A stretch of DNA of 41,603 nucleotides from Planctomycetaceae bacterium (GTDB taxonomy: Bacteria > Planctomycetota > Planctomycetia > Pirellulales > Pirellulaceae), in assembly GCA_002709225.1 (NCBI GenBank), contig PAQH01000015.1, forward strand, positions 1-41,603, written 5' to 3'. The notes beneath the pieces were generated by a model that was not told the origin of the DNA, did not search any database, and saw nothing but the letters and a program-made list of their open reading frames with translations. This document shows positions 28,044 to 37,058 of the stretch, piece by piece (within the stretch, counting starts at the first letter, position 1; the number at the start of each line of letters is the position of its first letter). Made by a program: the position numbers and the translations under genes.

Positions 28044-28240
28044 TTGCAGTTCGTGGCTTTGCACCCGAAGTGGGACGCCAGGGGGCGCGAGAGGTTCGAT
28101 ATGAATTCTGACTCGGACACCGGCGTGGCTGACTTCAGTTCGGTGGGCAGCGTGTCTCGGCTATAATGATCGTGTGGTTCAAAGGCTCCGCTGGCAGCTT
28201 GGCAAGTGACAGTTTGGGCACCGTCAGGAAGTGGATTCAG

Positions 28241-29668
28241 ATGATGGCTGAGACTGATAGAAAATCGACCCGCCGCAGGTTGCTCAAGCTTGCGTCGGGT
28301 GGCGGCCTGGGGCTTACGCTTGGAGGCCTCCTGCGGGCACAAACTGGTTTGGCTGCGGAGGTTGATTTCGCGCAGCGATTTCAACCGGCCATCAAGTCTT
28401 GTATTGTCGTGTTCTATTATGGTGGTCCGAGTCACCTCGACACGTACGACATGAAGCCCGATGGGCCGGCGGAAATTCGCGGTGAGTTCCGTCCGATTGA
28501 TAGCGCCGTACCCGGATTGCGAGTCAGCGAGCACTTGCCTCAGATGGCTCGTGTTATGGATCGCTGCGCAGTGATTCGCAGCATGCACCATACGAATCGG
28601 TTGCATGATTCCGCATCGACGGAATCGCTCACAGGCCGCCAATCGCCTATGGGAGATCGTGAAGAATTTGCTCCAATTCCGCAGTTTTTCCCGTGCTATG
28701 GTGCTGTCGTCAGTCACGCACAGCGAGGTCGTTCCTTAGAAATTCCCCACGCTGCGTTACCCTGGGTTTTCCATAACGTGGTAGACACTCCGTGTCAGGG
28801 AGGCGGCTTTTTGGGGAAAACCTATAACCCATTTCAAATTATCGGGGATCCGAGTAGCTCATCGTACGGAAATCCAGCGTTGCGCCGGCTATCGGGGTTG
28901 ACGAAGAGGAGGATGGTTGACCGGCGCATGTTGCTGGAACGAATGGAAACAGGCGGAGCACGGTTGGCGTCGGCAAGCATGCAGGAGCTGCGGCTGTTTT
29001 ATGAGAAGGCCTACCAGCTGATTGATTCTCCCTTAGTGGCCCGGGTGCTGGACATCGAGCGTGAGTCGATGGCGATCCGTGAACGTTACGGGTTGATGGC
29101 CGAGGAGAAGCAGGCTGGTGGCAATGGCGCAGAACGGGCCTACGGCCGTAACTTGCGAGGACAGAATCTCTTGCTGGCCAGGCGTCTGGTCGAGGCCGGT
29201 GTGCCGTTTGTCAATGTCTACGACTATCGGCAGCAGGGGCAAAATTGGGATTCTCATTCGGACAATTTTGTGCAACACAAAAAGTACCTTCTGCCGGCGG
29301 CGGATCGATCGCTTTCCGCGTTGATCGAAGATCTGGAAGAACGCGGTTTGCTTGATTCAACCCTCGTTGTGGCGATGGGAGAGTTCGGTAGAACGCCGAC
29401 TATCAATGGCAATGCTGGGCGCGACCATTGGCCGGACTGTTATTCGATCTTATTGGCCGGTGGTGGTGTCAAGGGTGGGTATGTCTACGGTGCCAGCGAC
29501 CAACGTGGCGCTTATCCCATCGAAGATGCGGTAACACCCGCGGACCTGGCGGCCACAATCTACTGGCGGTTTGGCATTGATCCGGCCGGAGAGATTCATG
29601 ATATGACCGGGCGTCCCTGGAGACTCGCCGACGGACAGCCAATTCGCGACTTGTTTGTTGATGCCTGA
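28241..29668 (+). CDS. DUF1501 family protein, Tat-exported
   Basis: Start ATG 28241 (AGGAAG about 9 nt upstream; an adjacent ATG at 28244 is equally possible), 475 residues. A twin-arginine signal is clear: STRRRLLKLASGGGLGLTLGGLL. The core follows the family: IVVFYYGGPSHLDTYD, IRSMHHTNRLHD, a WDSHSDNF segment, VVAMGEFGRTP, GRDHWPDCYSILLAGGGVKGG. Compared with the copy at 17456, this one is not next to a PSCyt1/DUF1553 gene but downstream of two propeller proteins, so its partner may differ. The exported location fits the secreted neighbours. Confidence 0.9.
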   Translation: MMAETDRKSTRRRLLKLASGGGLGLTLGGLLRAQTGLAAEVDFAQRFQPAIKSCIVVFYYGGPSHLDTYDMKPDGPAEIRGEFRPIDSAVPGLRVSEHLPQMARVMDRCAVIRSMHHTNRLHDSASTESLTGRQSPMGDREEFAPIPQFFPCYGAVVSHAQRGRSLEIPHAALPWVFHNVVDTPCQGGGFLGKTYNPFQIIGDPSSSSYGNPALRRLSGLTKRRMVDRRMLLERMETGGARLASASMQELRLFYEKAYQLIDSPLVARVLDIERESMAIRERYGLMAEEKQAGGNGAERAYGRNLRGQNLLLARRLVEAGVPFVNVYDYRQQGQNWDSHSDNFVQHKKYLLPAADRSLSALIEDLEERGLLDSTLVVAMGEFGRTPTINGNAGRDHWPDCYSILLAGGGVKGGYVYGASDQRGAYPIEDAVTPADLAATIYWRFGIDPAGEIHDMTGRPWRLADGQPIRDLFVDA

Positions 29669-29726
29669 GCGTAGTTCTCGGAGATGGTCTAGCTTTGCTC
29701 GATACGCATGAAAATGGGGGGAGCGG

Positions 29727-32216
29727 ATGCAGTGGTCAGCCAGGGTTACGGTACTGTTGTGGATGTTTGTTCTGGCCAGTCCGCTAGTGGCCGTTGAAGG
29801 ATTTCGGCTCGCTGGGCGGAATACCGAAACGCCGTTTGCCTATGTCGCGGCTGGTGCGCGAAGTTGGCCGATTACTTTGGGTGCGTTCGATCAGACTGCG
29901 TCACTGGAGCTGCAGTTGCGTCGCGGCGACGAAATTCTCCAACGTGGCCAACAGATCGATGTTGGAAACGTCCATGTGATGCTGACTGATCAGCTGCGTT
30001 TGCGCGTGGTGGCGGGACCTGAGGAGAAGGCCGCGTTCTCACTTCATTTAGTCTGCCAGATCGATGGTCGGATGGACGTGCAAGTGTTGCGTTTTCAACC
30101 TGCCCCCAGAGAACGGCGGGTATCTTACATTTCCGACCTGGTGGACGATTTGATTCGTATTGCCTGGGACAGTTCAAGCCGTCGCTGGAGGCCGTTGGAA
30201 CGCGATGGGTTTGACCAGTATTTCCGCCGTTTACAGTGCCACGGCATAACGCGTTTGATCGTCTGGCCCAGCCCTTTTCCAACGCTTGTTGATCCAGGGA
30301 ATTATCCGGCAGAGGATTGGGGGCGTTACGTTGCCTGTGCGCGAGCGATTCTGGAAGATCGACCGCTGCGAACGGAGCTCGCGAAGGCCCCGGGTCTGCC
30401 AGCCTGGAAATGGTTGCAGATGTTGATGCGGTTACGGTTAGATCCGTCTGTGATGCGGCGTTATGCCGCGAGTGCGCTCGAGCATGGGATCGGACTGTCG
30501 CTTAGTTTTCGTCCTTTCGAAGCCGCACTGACCAAGTACTACGTCGTGCCCACTTTCGACGCGGACGGCACCTGGTTATGGAACTTCCTTACACTTGCCT
30601 CGCCGGCGACACAGTTTCATACCGACCAGGTTGGTTTTGCCCATTACCGTATCTTGTTGGAACAGATGGGCCAGGCAGAATCCGCTCAGCTAGAGACAGT
30701 GGAATTGAAAGGCGTTCCGGAGGCTCGCCGCTGGGCGGAGCGGTTCCGCCAAGGACATCGCGATCTGGTGATTCACGCTTCACCGGTGGCTCCCATCGAC
30801 CCCACCTCTCGAGTACTTGTTCGTCAGCCTGACGCGGCGTTTCGCCTGGCGGAGTACGGGTCGATTGTGTCGAAAGTGGAGACGACATTGCCCCAAGTGA
30901 CCGGATGGTCCCTGGAAGCGACGTCTGACACGTCACTGCGGTTGAGTGGTATGCGGTGGCCACGTGGCGCACGCTTCTTGTGGTTGTCCGCTGCAAGTGA
31001 CGAGGGGCGGGCGTTACAGTTGGCAGCGCACGGAGGGCTCACACTCAAGAGCGCTGCGGGAAATCGGCTGGGTAGGATCAACGTGTCCTGGGCGTTTGCG
31101 GGAGATGATCCGGAAGCGAGGCAGACGCGGATTGCGGGTATCGCAACCGGCGGAAAATATCGCACGGAATTTCAGGCAATCGAGGCATCGATCGCGCTAC
31201 TTGTTAAACGCAAGTTGACATCTGTCGCACTGGAAGATCATCGACTGGTGGTCGACTTGGGGCCGGACTGGTCGGTTGAGATGCTGGATTTTCAGCAACC
31301 ACTGGCGCGGCAGGAAGCGCTGGCGGAAATGAGTACACTCTTGGCGTTACCCGCTTTCGACGAGATTTTCATTAACACGCGCTCGCACACGCAATTGTCG
31401 GGTTCACAGGGTGATGGAAACTTGGGTATTCGGCCGATTCTCGAATACCGAAAAGCGGGTACAAATTACTGGCACCTGCCAATCGATTGTGCCTCGGCTC
31501 CACGGGACTTGGCAGATCATACTCCATGGTTGAATCGGCTTGCCAAGACAGGTTCAGTCGAAGCGATGACGACATGGCAGCCCAACGAGTGGACGACGCC
31601 TTGTCCGCTGGATGATCGGGACTTTCCCTGGCGATTTCACCGTGATGGTGGAGTAGCCCGCGGTGTGCGCCGCCTCCTGGTTGACGTCGAAAAACGTTTT
31701 CCTCAAACCAGGATTCGGGCTGTTATTCCGCAAAGATCCGACGTGGAGCATGGAGTGCGGGAAAAGTTAGCGGTCATGAAGAAACCCGCGGGCGATGTCT
31801 ATGGTGCCAACCTTTACCAGCATATTTGGAGTTCAAATAATCATTCGCTGTCGTTTGGCGGTGGGATGGCGCGCATTGATCTGACCGGCCTGGGCATCGA
31901 GCCGGTCTACCTAGGAATCAGGTATCTTCCTCCCCCACAACCCCTGGCGGTGTTTGTTGAGGCTTGTCGAGCGGACCTGAGGGGCAGACGTGGATCGGGT
32001 TTTCGGGGGCCCCTCGGTTTTCTCTACGAGGCGCAGGATACTTTACGATCGGCGGACACGCAAGTAACTGGACGGCGTCGTGAAGCGATTATTCGTAGTT
32101 TGCTCGCCCACCAGGATGATATCCAGGAGGTGATCCTCTATGAATCTGCCGACTGGTTATACTACTTGCCGATTCAGGATCCTCATGCTTACTTGGAGCG
32201 GGGAAGAGACCCTTGA
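29727..32216 (+). CDS. Large secreted protein of unknown family
   Basis: A strong GGGGGGAG lies just upstream of ATG 29727; the product has 829 residues with a signal peptide ending near residue 24. The N-terminal ~120 residues are beta-rich. The segment ITRLIVWPSPFPTLVDPGNYPAEDWGRY and the later IGLSLSFRPFEAALTKYY resemble strands and loops of a TIM-barrel glycosidase-like domain, but I see no diagnostic family motif. The C-terminal third has repeated barrel-like strands (EIFINTRSH, RIRAVIPQR, VYLGIRYLPPP) ending with VILYESADWLYYLP. Its place behind the propeller proteins suggests a role in polysaccharide processing. Function unknown. Confidence 0.65.
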   Translation: MQWSARVTVLLWMFVLASPLVAVEGFRLAGRNTETPFAYVAAGARSWPITLGAFDQTASLELQLRRGDEILQRGQQIDVGNVHVMLTDQLRLRVVAGPEEKAAFSLHLVCQIDGRMDVQVLRFQPAPRERRVSYISDLVDDLIRIAWDSSSRRWRPLERDGFDQYFRRLQCHGITRLIVWPSPFPTLVDPGNYPAEDWGRYVACARAILEDRPLRTELAKAPGLPAWKWLQMLMRLRLDPSVMRRYAASALEHGIGLSLSFRPFEAALTKYYVVPTFDADGTWLWNFLTLASPATQFHTDQVGFAHYRILLEQMGQAESAQLETVELKGVPEARRWAERFRQGHRDLVIHASPVAPIDPTSRVLVRQPDAAFRLAEYGSIVSKVETTLPQVTGWSLEATSDTSLRLSGMRWPRGARFLWLSAASDEGRALQLAAHGGLTLKSAAGNRLGRINVSWAFAGDDPEARQTRIAGIATGGKYRTEFQAIEASIALLVKRKLTSVALEDHRLVVDLGPDWSVEMLDFQQPLARQEALAEMSTLLALPAFDEIFINTRSHTQLSGSQGDGNLGIRPILEYRKAGTNYWHLPIDCASAPRDLADHTPWLNRLAKTGSVEAMTTWQPNEWTTPCPLDDRDFPWRFHRDGGVARGVRRLLVDVEKRFPQTRIRAVIPQRSDVEHGVREKLAVMKKPAGDVYGANLYQHIWSSNNHSLSFGGGMARIDLTGLGIEPVYLGIRYLPPPQPLAVFVEACRADLRGRRGSGFRGPLGFLYEAQDTLRSADTQVTGRRREAIIRSLLAHQDDIQEVILYESADWLYYLPIQDPHAYLERGRDP

Positions 32217-32478
32217 GCCAATGCGCGTCCCGTCGGTCGAGGTGCGCGTGGTTGGGCAATGCTCTTTTTCGCGATACTGTGCAGGCCAGCCGGTGGTACG
32301 GGGCGAGTCGCGTTCACACGGTTGGAAACGATTGAATACGGTGCAAGTTGGCCCTATATTAAGCCGCTGTTCCGGTGGTGATGCGAGTGGGGATGGGGTG
32401 TCAGATTTATCCAACCGCCTGCGGGTTGCTGGTGGACATGGTTGAAAGTACCGAGGACACGGGAAAGGAAGCAAACGC

Positions 32479-32778
32479 GTGGTTATCGAATCGGAAGTAT
32501 TGTTGTGGGGGGCGTTGGCGGTCTTGCTGGTCGCGGACGTTATTTTCTGGGTTCTAAGTGTTGGCAGTGCCGCGAGTGAAGAGACAAGTTTCCGGTTGTT
32601 AGCGGTGGCTGTCTGCCTCTTTCTTCCATTGCTGGCAGTGGCGATTCAGGTAGCATCTACCTATTTTGTTGAAATTTCAACACAGCATGCGTGGGGTACG
32701 GCAGCCGGCCTGTGGTTTCTTGGACTATGGGTTTATGGTGTCGTGTTCGGCGGACGAGTGGCACGCGCTAATGGTTGA
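32479..32778 (+). CDS. Small three-helix membrane protein, unknown family
   Basis: GTG 32479 is preceded by AAAGGAAG about 8 nt upstream. The protein has 99 residues and three hydrophobic segments: LLWGALAVLLVADVIFWVL, LLAVAVCLFLPLLAVAIQVA and TAAGLWFLGLWVYGVVFGG. It has a short basic C-terminus. I do not recognise it. It precedes the VOC gene by 61 bp, so it may share its transcript. Confidence 0.5.
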   Translation: MVIESEVLLWGALAVLLVADVIFWVLSVGSAASEETSFRLLAVAVCLFLPLLAVAIQVASTYFVEISTQHAWGTAAGLWFLGLWVYGVVFGGRVARANG

Positions 32779-32839
32779 GATGATTCGACCAACTAACTAC
32801 TGCAGCGTCCTGGTGTGAAAGCACAGGGGGAATGACGCC

Positions 32840-33319
32840 ATGTCGAGTCCAAGTGGGTGGTCACTCAGTGATTTGCATCACCTGGGGTTGACTGTCGGTA
32901 ATATCGAGCGTTCCATTGAGTTTTACTGTGATTTGCTAGGAATGGAACTCGTCGGCCGTCGGCCGAGTGTTACCGCGGATTACGTCGCTAGACAAACGGG
33001 CTATGCGGAGGTCGAGCTCAATGTCGCCTCGCTGCGTGTTAGCCCCGGCAGTCGGCAGACATTGGAAATCGTGCAGTACATGTCGCACGCCGGTCAGCCG
33101 AGTTTGCCTGAAACCAACCGAGCGGGTGTCTCGCACCTCTGCTTACTGGTGGATGATTTGGCCGCGAGTTACGAGGACTTGAAGGCACACGATGTCCGTT
33201 TTCGTTCGGAACCCGTGCAGATTACTGCCGGACCCAACAAAGGTGGCCTGGTAGTCTACCTGTACGATCCTGATGGGTATGTTCTGGAGTTGTTTCAACC
33301 CGCCACTTCACCTGCTTGA
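32840..33319 (+). CDS. VOC (glyoxalase/bleomycin-resistance) superfamily protein
   Basis: The ATG at 32840 follows AGGGGGAA by about 8 nt. The 159-residue protein begins the family pattern with LHHLGLTVGNIERSIEFYCDLLGMELV, then a central HLCLLVDDLAASYEDLKAH and ends YLYDPDGYVLELFQP. Metal ligand candidates are His at the first strand, His in the second half and Glu in LELFQP. Members include lactoylglutathione lyase, methylmalonyl-CoA epimerase and dioxygenases, and the exact reaction cannot be named. It lies 12 bp before the SDR gene, so they are probably cotranscribed. Confidence 0.82.
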   Translation: MSSPSGWSLSDLHHLGLTVGNIERSIEFYCDLLGMELVGRRPSVTADYVARQTGYAEVELNVASLRVSPGSRQTLEIVQYMSHAGQPSLPETNRAGVSHLCLLVDDLAASYEDLKAHDVRFRSEPVQITAGPNKGGLVVYLYDPDGYVLELFQPATSPA

Positions 33320-33331
33320 GAATTTCCTCCG

Positions 33332-34183
33332 ATGTCGCATGCTCCTTTTGACCTCAGCGGCAAGGTTGTACTGGTCACTGGTGCTGGCCAAGGACTCGGT
33401 GCGGCGATCGCGGAGGCCATGGCAGGCCACGGGGCACGCACGGTGTTGCTGGACATCGACTCTGACGCAGTGACCAGGATGACGGCGCGGATTGCCGAAT
33501 CGGGTTTTACGGGGGAGGCCGAGGCAGCGCAGTGTGAGGCAGCGCAGTGTGAGGCAGTGCAGTGTGAGGCAGTGCAGTGTGAGGCAGCGCAGTGTGATGT
33601 GACGGACCGCCTACAAGTGCAGCAGGCTGTAGAACAAATAAGTGAGCGTCACGGGCGGATCGACGTGCTCGTCAACAACGCGGGTATACACCGACGTGTG
33701 GATCCGATGGATTGGGAGCAGGCTGATGTGGATGCACTACTTGCGGTGAATTTGCTAGGTAGCTTCTATATGGCGACAACGGTTGGGCGGGTCATGATCG
33801 AGCAGCGAGCCGGGAGCATAATCAACATGTCTGCGCTTGGCGGCGGTCTAGCGGGCTTGGGTCGTTCCGGCAGCATGTACGGGATGACCAAAGGCGGCAT
33901 TGTTTCGTTGACACGCGATCTGGCAGCGGAGTGGGGGAAATATGAGATTCGCGTTAATGCGCTCGCTCCGGGTTGGATTCGGACACCCATGACAAACGCG
34001 TTGCAACAAAATCCAGAGCGGTCTGCCAAAGTGCTCGAGCGTGTCCCTTTGGGACGGTGGGGGGAACCCCAGGACGTTGCCGGTGCTGCGTTGTTTCTGG
34101 CGAGCGATGCGGCGCGGTACATTACCGGCCATACGATTCCGATCGATGGCGGGGCTGCCAATGTGATCGCTCTGGCCGAGTAA
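33332..34183 (+). CDS. Short-chain dehydrogenase/reductase with internal pentapeptide repeat
   Basis: 283 residues, cytosolic, classical SDR. The nucleotide-binding Thr16-Gly-Ala-Gly-Gln-Gly-Leu-Gly23, Asn-Asn-Ala-Gly (115-118), catalytic Ser167, Tyr183 and Lys187 are all present, followed by RVNALAPGWIRTPM and the GGAANV tail. Members of this subgroup oxidise alcohols or sugar acids such as gluconate. The unusual feature is at residues 64-88, where the normally short loop before Cys-Asp-Val-Thr-Asp is expanded to five copies of Glu-Ala-Ala/Val-Gln-Cys. All catalytic motifs survive, so the enzyme may still be active. It is tightly linked to the VOC gene. Confidence 0.9.
   Translation: MSHAPFDLSGKVVLVTGAGQGLGAAIAEAMAGHGARTVLLDIDSDAVTRMTARIAESGFTGEAEAAQCEAAQCEAVQCEAVQCEAAQCDVTDRLQVQQAVEQISERHGRIDVLVNNAGIHRRVDPMDWEQADVDALLAVNLLGSFYMATTVGRVMIEQRAGSIINMSALGGGLAGLGRSGSMYGMTKGGIVSLTRDLAAEWGKYEIRVNALAPGWIRTPMTNALQQNPERSAKVLERVPLGRWGEPQDVAGAALFLASDAARYITGHTIPIDGGAANVIALAE
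33521..33595 (+). repeat. Five in-frame copies of a 15-bp tandem repeat inside the SDR gene
   Basis: Units 33521-33535, 33536-33550, 33551-33565, 33566-33580 and 33581-33595 follow GAGGCAGCGCAGTGT, with GTG replacing GCG in the middle of units 3 and 4. Each encodes Glu-Ala-Ala/Val-Gln-Cys. Near-identity at nucleotide level implies recent slippage-type expansion; the multiple of three keeps the frame. Similar alleles with different copy number are likely. Confidence 0.95.
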
Positions 34184-34271
34184 TCGTAATGGAATAGATT
34201 GCCGGGTTATTCGTCAATGGTGCGACACGGGACCCCTGGCAGCGAATTGTGCATTCCGAGGTTGTTCGACG

Positions 34272-35198
34272 ATGACAGCAAAATCAGTTCCGCGGGTCCA
34301 GGAAATCGAGATTCCACCGAACCTGCGCGCGACGCTTTGCGAGTACACCGACGATATTCAGGACAGTGTCGCCTTACAACGGCAAGTCAACGAAAACGGT
34401 TATGCCTTGCTCCGTGGTGTTTTGGATCGGGAGCAGATCATCGCAGCTCGCAAAGAGGTGTTTTCCCGGCTAGGAGAAGTCGGTGAGATCAGTGGCCCAG
34501 TTGAGAGTGGGATTGGGACGGGTATAAGTTGCCGACGTGAAATTGCCGGAGACTTGAATGCCTTTTGGCGCGACGTCAGTACTGGTGAAGCACTACGAGC
34601 GGTGACGCACGGCCCCCAGTTGTGTGAGTTGTTAGGGCGGTTCTTTGGCGAAGATGCTAGGCCACACGACTTGGTCTATTTAAGGCCGATGAGTGTCGGT
34701 CGGGCGACGCGTTTGCACTACGATTTCCCGTTCTTTGCCGGCTACTCAAAACGCATCTACACTGCTTGGATTCCCCTGGGAGAAATCGACCAGAGTGAAG
34801 GCCCCTTGTTGATTATCGAAAACTCGCATGAATTTCTCGACTGGATTGAGCCGATTCGAAACCACGACTACCAGAGTGAGCACGCGAATGAAGTGGTGCA
34901 GCGAGCCGCTTATGAACAACCGAATTCAGTTGATCCGGTGACATTGGCAGAGCAACGAGGTGTGCGCCTGCTGTCCGCCGATTTTCAACCAGGTGATCTG
35001 GTTGTGTTTAGTGGCTTTGTGTTGCACGGCTCGCTCGACAATTGTTCTACAATCGGTCGAGTTCGGCTTTCTTGTGATGTGAGATTTCAACCCGCTGCGG
35101 ACTCGACCGCGGACCAACGCTATTTTGGTACGGACCCTGTGGGGTCGGCGGGTGGCGGATACGGCGCAATGAAAGGCGCGCTACCACTGGATGAATAG
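34272..35198 (+). CDS. Phytanoyl-CoA dioxygenase (PhyH) family protein
   Basis: ATG 34272 gives 308 residues without signal peptide. The Fe(II)/2-oxoglutarate triad can be proposed: His149 and Asp151 in Leu-His-Tyr-Asp-Phe-Pro, and His252 in Leu-His-Gly-Ser-Leu-Asp-Asn. The 2-oxoglutarate-binding Arg is probably Arg265 or Arg271 in RVRLSCDVRF. The PhyH family hydroxylates a range of small molecules. The gene follows the SDR by 88 bp on the same strand, so hydroxylation followed by oxidation is a reasonable guess. Confidence 0.85.
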   Translation: MTAKSVPRVQEIEIPPNLRATLCEYTDDIQDSVALQRQVNENGYALLRGVLDREQIIAARKEVFSRLGEVGEISGPVESGIGTGISCRREIAGDLNAFWRDVSTGEALRAVTHGPQLCELLGRFFGEDARPHDLVYLRPMSVGRATRLHYDFPFFAGYSKRIYTAWIPLGEIDQSEGPLLIIENSHEFLDWIEPIRNHDYQSEHANEVVQRAAYEQPNSVDPVTLAEQRGVRLLSADFQPGDLVVFSGFVLHGSLDNCSTIGRVRLSCDVRFQPAADSTADQRYFGTDPVGSAGGGYGAMKGALPLDE

Positions 35199-35245
35199 GG
35201 ATCACTCCAAGCGACTTCCGTGGCAGGATGTTCGTGTCGTTGCGT

Positions 35246-35737
35246 TTAGCCGGAGTCGATCAGATCCTGCTCGGAAAGCATGCAGAACTGCTTCGCAAGT
35301 AACGTTTCCTGTGCCAGATCAATGTTGTCTACCATGAGCGCGACGGCCGGCCTGCCGTGGGGCCGAACGATCAGCGGATAGGCCTGGACAATATTGATTT
35401 CGGCCTGCAACAGTGCCGTACAGACTTTTAGCAGCGGTTGTGCCCCTGTGGGGAGTTCCACGCCAATCAGGTCTGTTTCAATCATTGCCAAGCCGGCCCG
35501 TTCCAGAATTTCCCGCCCTTGTTCTGGATGGCTGAGCAGCAGCCGCACAAACGCACATTCGGTTGCGTCATTAATCGAAAATGCCACAATGCGGACTTGG
35601 CTACCTTCGAAGCGTCGAATCACCTCCAGAAGTTGCCCGACGCGGTTTTCCAAGAACACCGTAAACTGGCGGATGGTTGGATAATCTCGACCTCGAGCGG
35701 TGAAAATACCGATTCCCGTGTTCTCACCAACACTCAT
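35246..35737 (-). CDS. Tandem ACT-domain protein, putative amino-acid or ligand sensor
   Basis: ATG 35737 is preferred to the longer frame (35800), which would add an implausible leader. The 163 residues form two ACT-like modules: RQFTVFLENRVGQLLEVIRRF (~24-92) and LLKVCTALLQAEINIVQAYPL (~98-160). No catalytic domain is fused. ACT pairs bind small ligands and often control enzymes or act alone. It is convergent with the PhyH gene and lies 205 bp downstream of the enolase-type gene on the same strand, so it could be its regulator, but nothing in sequence proves it. Confidence 0.75.
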   Translation of the reverse strand: MSVGENTGIGIFTARGRDYPTIRQFTVFLENRVGQLLEVIRRFEGSQVRIVAFSINDATECAFVRLLLSHPEQGREILERAGLAMIETDLIGVELPTGAQPLLKVCTALLQAEINIVQAYPLIVRPHGRPAVALMVDNIDLAQETLLAKQFCMLSEQDLIDSG

Positions 35738-35942
35738 CAGAAAGTTTTCTTTCTTTGTGGTAGTCGAACGCTGGCCACACCCGTCAACGGACCCTGCCAT
35801 GAACGGAGTGGGAAAAGAACACTGCGAAGTACTCTGGAACGACCGTCACTTGTTCCAGCTGGACGGCCGCAAACCTGATCGCTTCGTGAGTTGCGGGACT
35901 ATAGCCAATTGGCTGTTTTCCGTCAAATCAGCTTGGCGTGCG

Positions 35943-37058
35943 CTAATTTTCGTGAACCAGGAATTCATCCACAATCGCTTCGTCCAGTTCAATTCCCAGC
36001 CCGGCGCCGGTCGGAACGGGGACTTGTCCGTCTACCAGTGGCGGAAGATTGGAGACAAGTTTCCGCATCAAGGGTGAAGGTCGCAGGCAGTATTCGACGA
36101 GGTCTCCGTCAGTGGCTGCCATCCAATGGAGCGAAGCGGCCAGGTTGATGCCCGTGCTGAAGCAGTGTGGAACACAGCGGCGCTGGTGCTTTTCGCAGAT
36201 GCGGCTTACTTCAGCGCACACGGTCAGGCCTCCACAGAAGGCGACGTCGGGCTGTACGACATGGACTCCGCGCTCAACGAGATCGAGGAAATCGTAGGAG
36301 GTAACGTCTCCTTCGCCGGCCGCGATTGGTACCGGCGATTGGGGGCAGAGTGTGGCGTACCCCTGACGGTCATCTTGCGAGAGGGGCTCTTCGAGCCAGC
36401 GGATTCCCAGCGGCGCCAGCAGGTGCGCTCGCTCTAAAGCCGTTTCGGCATCCCACTTGCAGCCTGCATCGACCATCAGATCGCGGTCGTTTCCCAGGCA
36501 CTCACGGGCAGCTTGAACGTGTCTTAGGTCGTTGTCCGCGTCGGCGCCGAATGGGCCCCAGCCAAATTTGGCGGCGGTCAAGCCCCGCTCCACACTCTCT
36601 CGTGCCAGCTGCGCGGTAGTCTCGGGGGTATCTCCGAAGAGTAAGCTCGCGTACGCCCGAATGGACTCGCGCTTACGGCCGCCCAGGAGTTCGCAAACGC
36701 TGCGGTCCTGGGATTTACCTAGCAAATCCCAAAGGGCGATATCGACACCGCTGATCGCGTGTATTGCCGCGCCGCGACGGCCAAAGCGGTTGGTGTGGTA
36801 GTACATATGTTGCCAAAGCGCGGTTAGATCCTCGACTTCTTTTCCCAAGAGAATTTCGCGTAGCCCGTGGCGTCGTTCTGCAGAACGAGGCGCTTCAACA
36901 ATGGCCTTACAGACATAGGATTGGCTGGTGACTTCACCAACACCGACCAGACCGTTATCGGTGTGAACTCGTACTACGAGCACATCCTGGGTCCCGTCGG
37001 CGATTTCTTCAATTCCCGGAATTCGCAGGTGCAGAGCTTCGACATCGGTGATTTTCAT
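35943..37058 (-). CDS. Enolase superfamily, mandelate racemase-like, second copy
   Basis: 371 residues from ATG 37058, cytosolic. It starts MKITDVEALHLRIPG, like the enzyme at 22915. Metal ligands: Asp197 (LMVDAG), Glu223 (WLEEP), Glu249 (AAGEG). Bases: Lys164 in AKFGWGPFG, and His298 in VPHCFST with Asp271 in QPDVAFCGG. The Lys-Phe-Gly-Trp-Gly-Pro-Phe-Gly segment marks a distinct subgroup, not the same as the first copy. It probably racemises or dehydrates a sugar acid. The product of one may feed the other, but this is inference. Confidence 0.88.
   Translation of the reverse strand: MKITDVEALHLRIPGIEEIADGTQDVLVVRVHTDNGLVGVGEVTSQSYVCKAIVEAPRSAERRHGLREILLGKEVEDLTALWQHMYYHTNRFGRRGAAIHAISGVDIALWDLLGKSQDRSVCELLGGRKRESIRAYASLLFGDTPETTAQLARESVERGLTAAKFGWGPFGADADNDLRHVQAARECLGNDRDLMVDAGCKWDAETALERAHLLAPLGIRWLEEPLSQDDRQGYATLCPQSPVPIAAGEGDVTSYDFLDLVERGVHVVQPDVAFCGGLTVCAEVSRICEKHQRRCVPHCFSTGINLAASLHWMAATDGDLVEYCLRPSPLMRKLVSNLPPLVDGQVPVPTGAGLGIELDEAIVDEFLVHEN

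Noticed and set aside
32140..32445. 101-codon frame after the large secreted protein
   Set aside because: It begins inside the previous gene in another frame, has no ribosome site and no recognisable domain.
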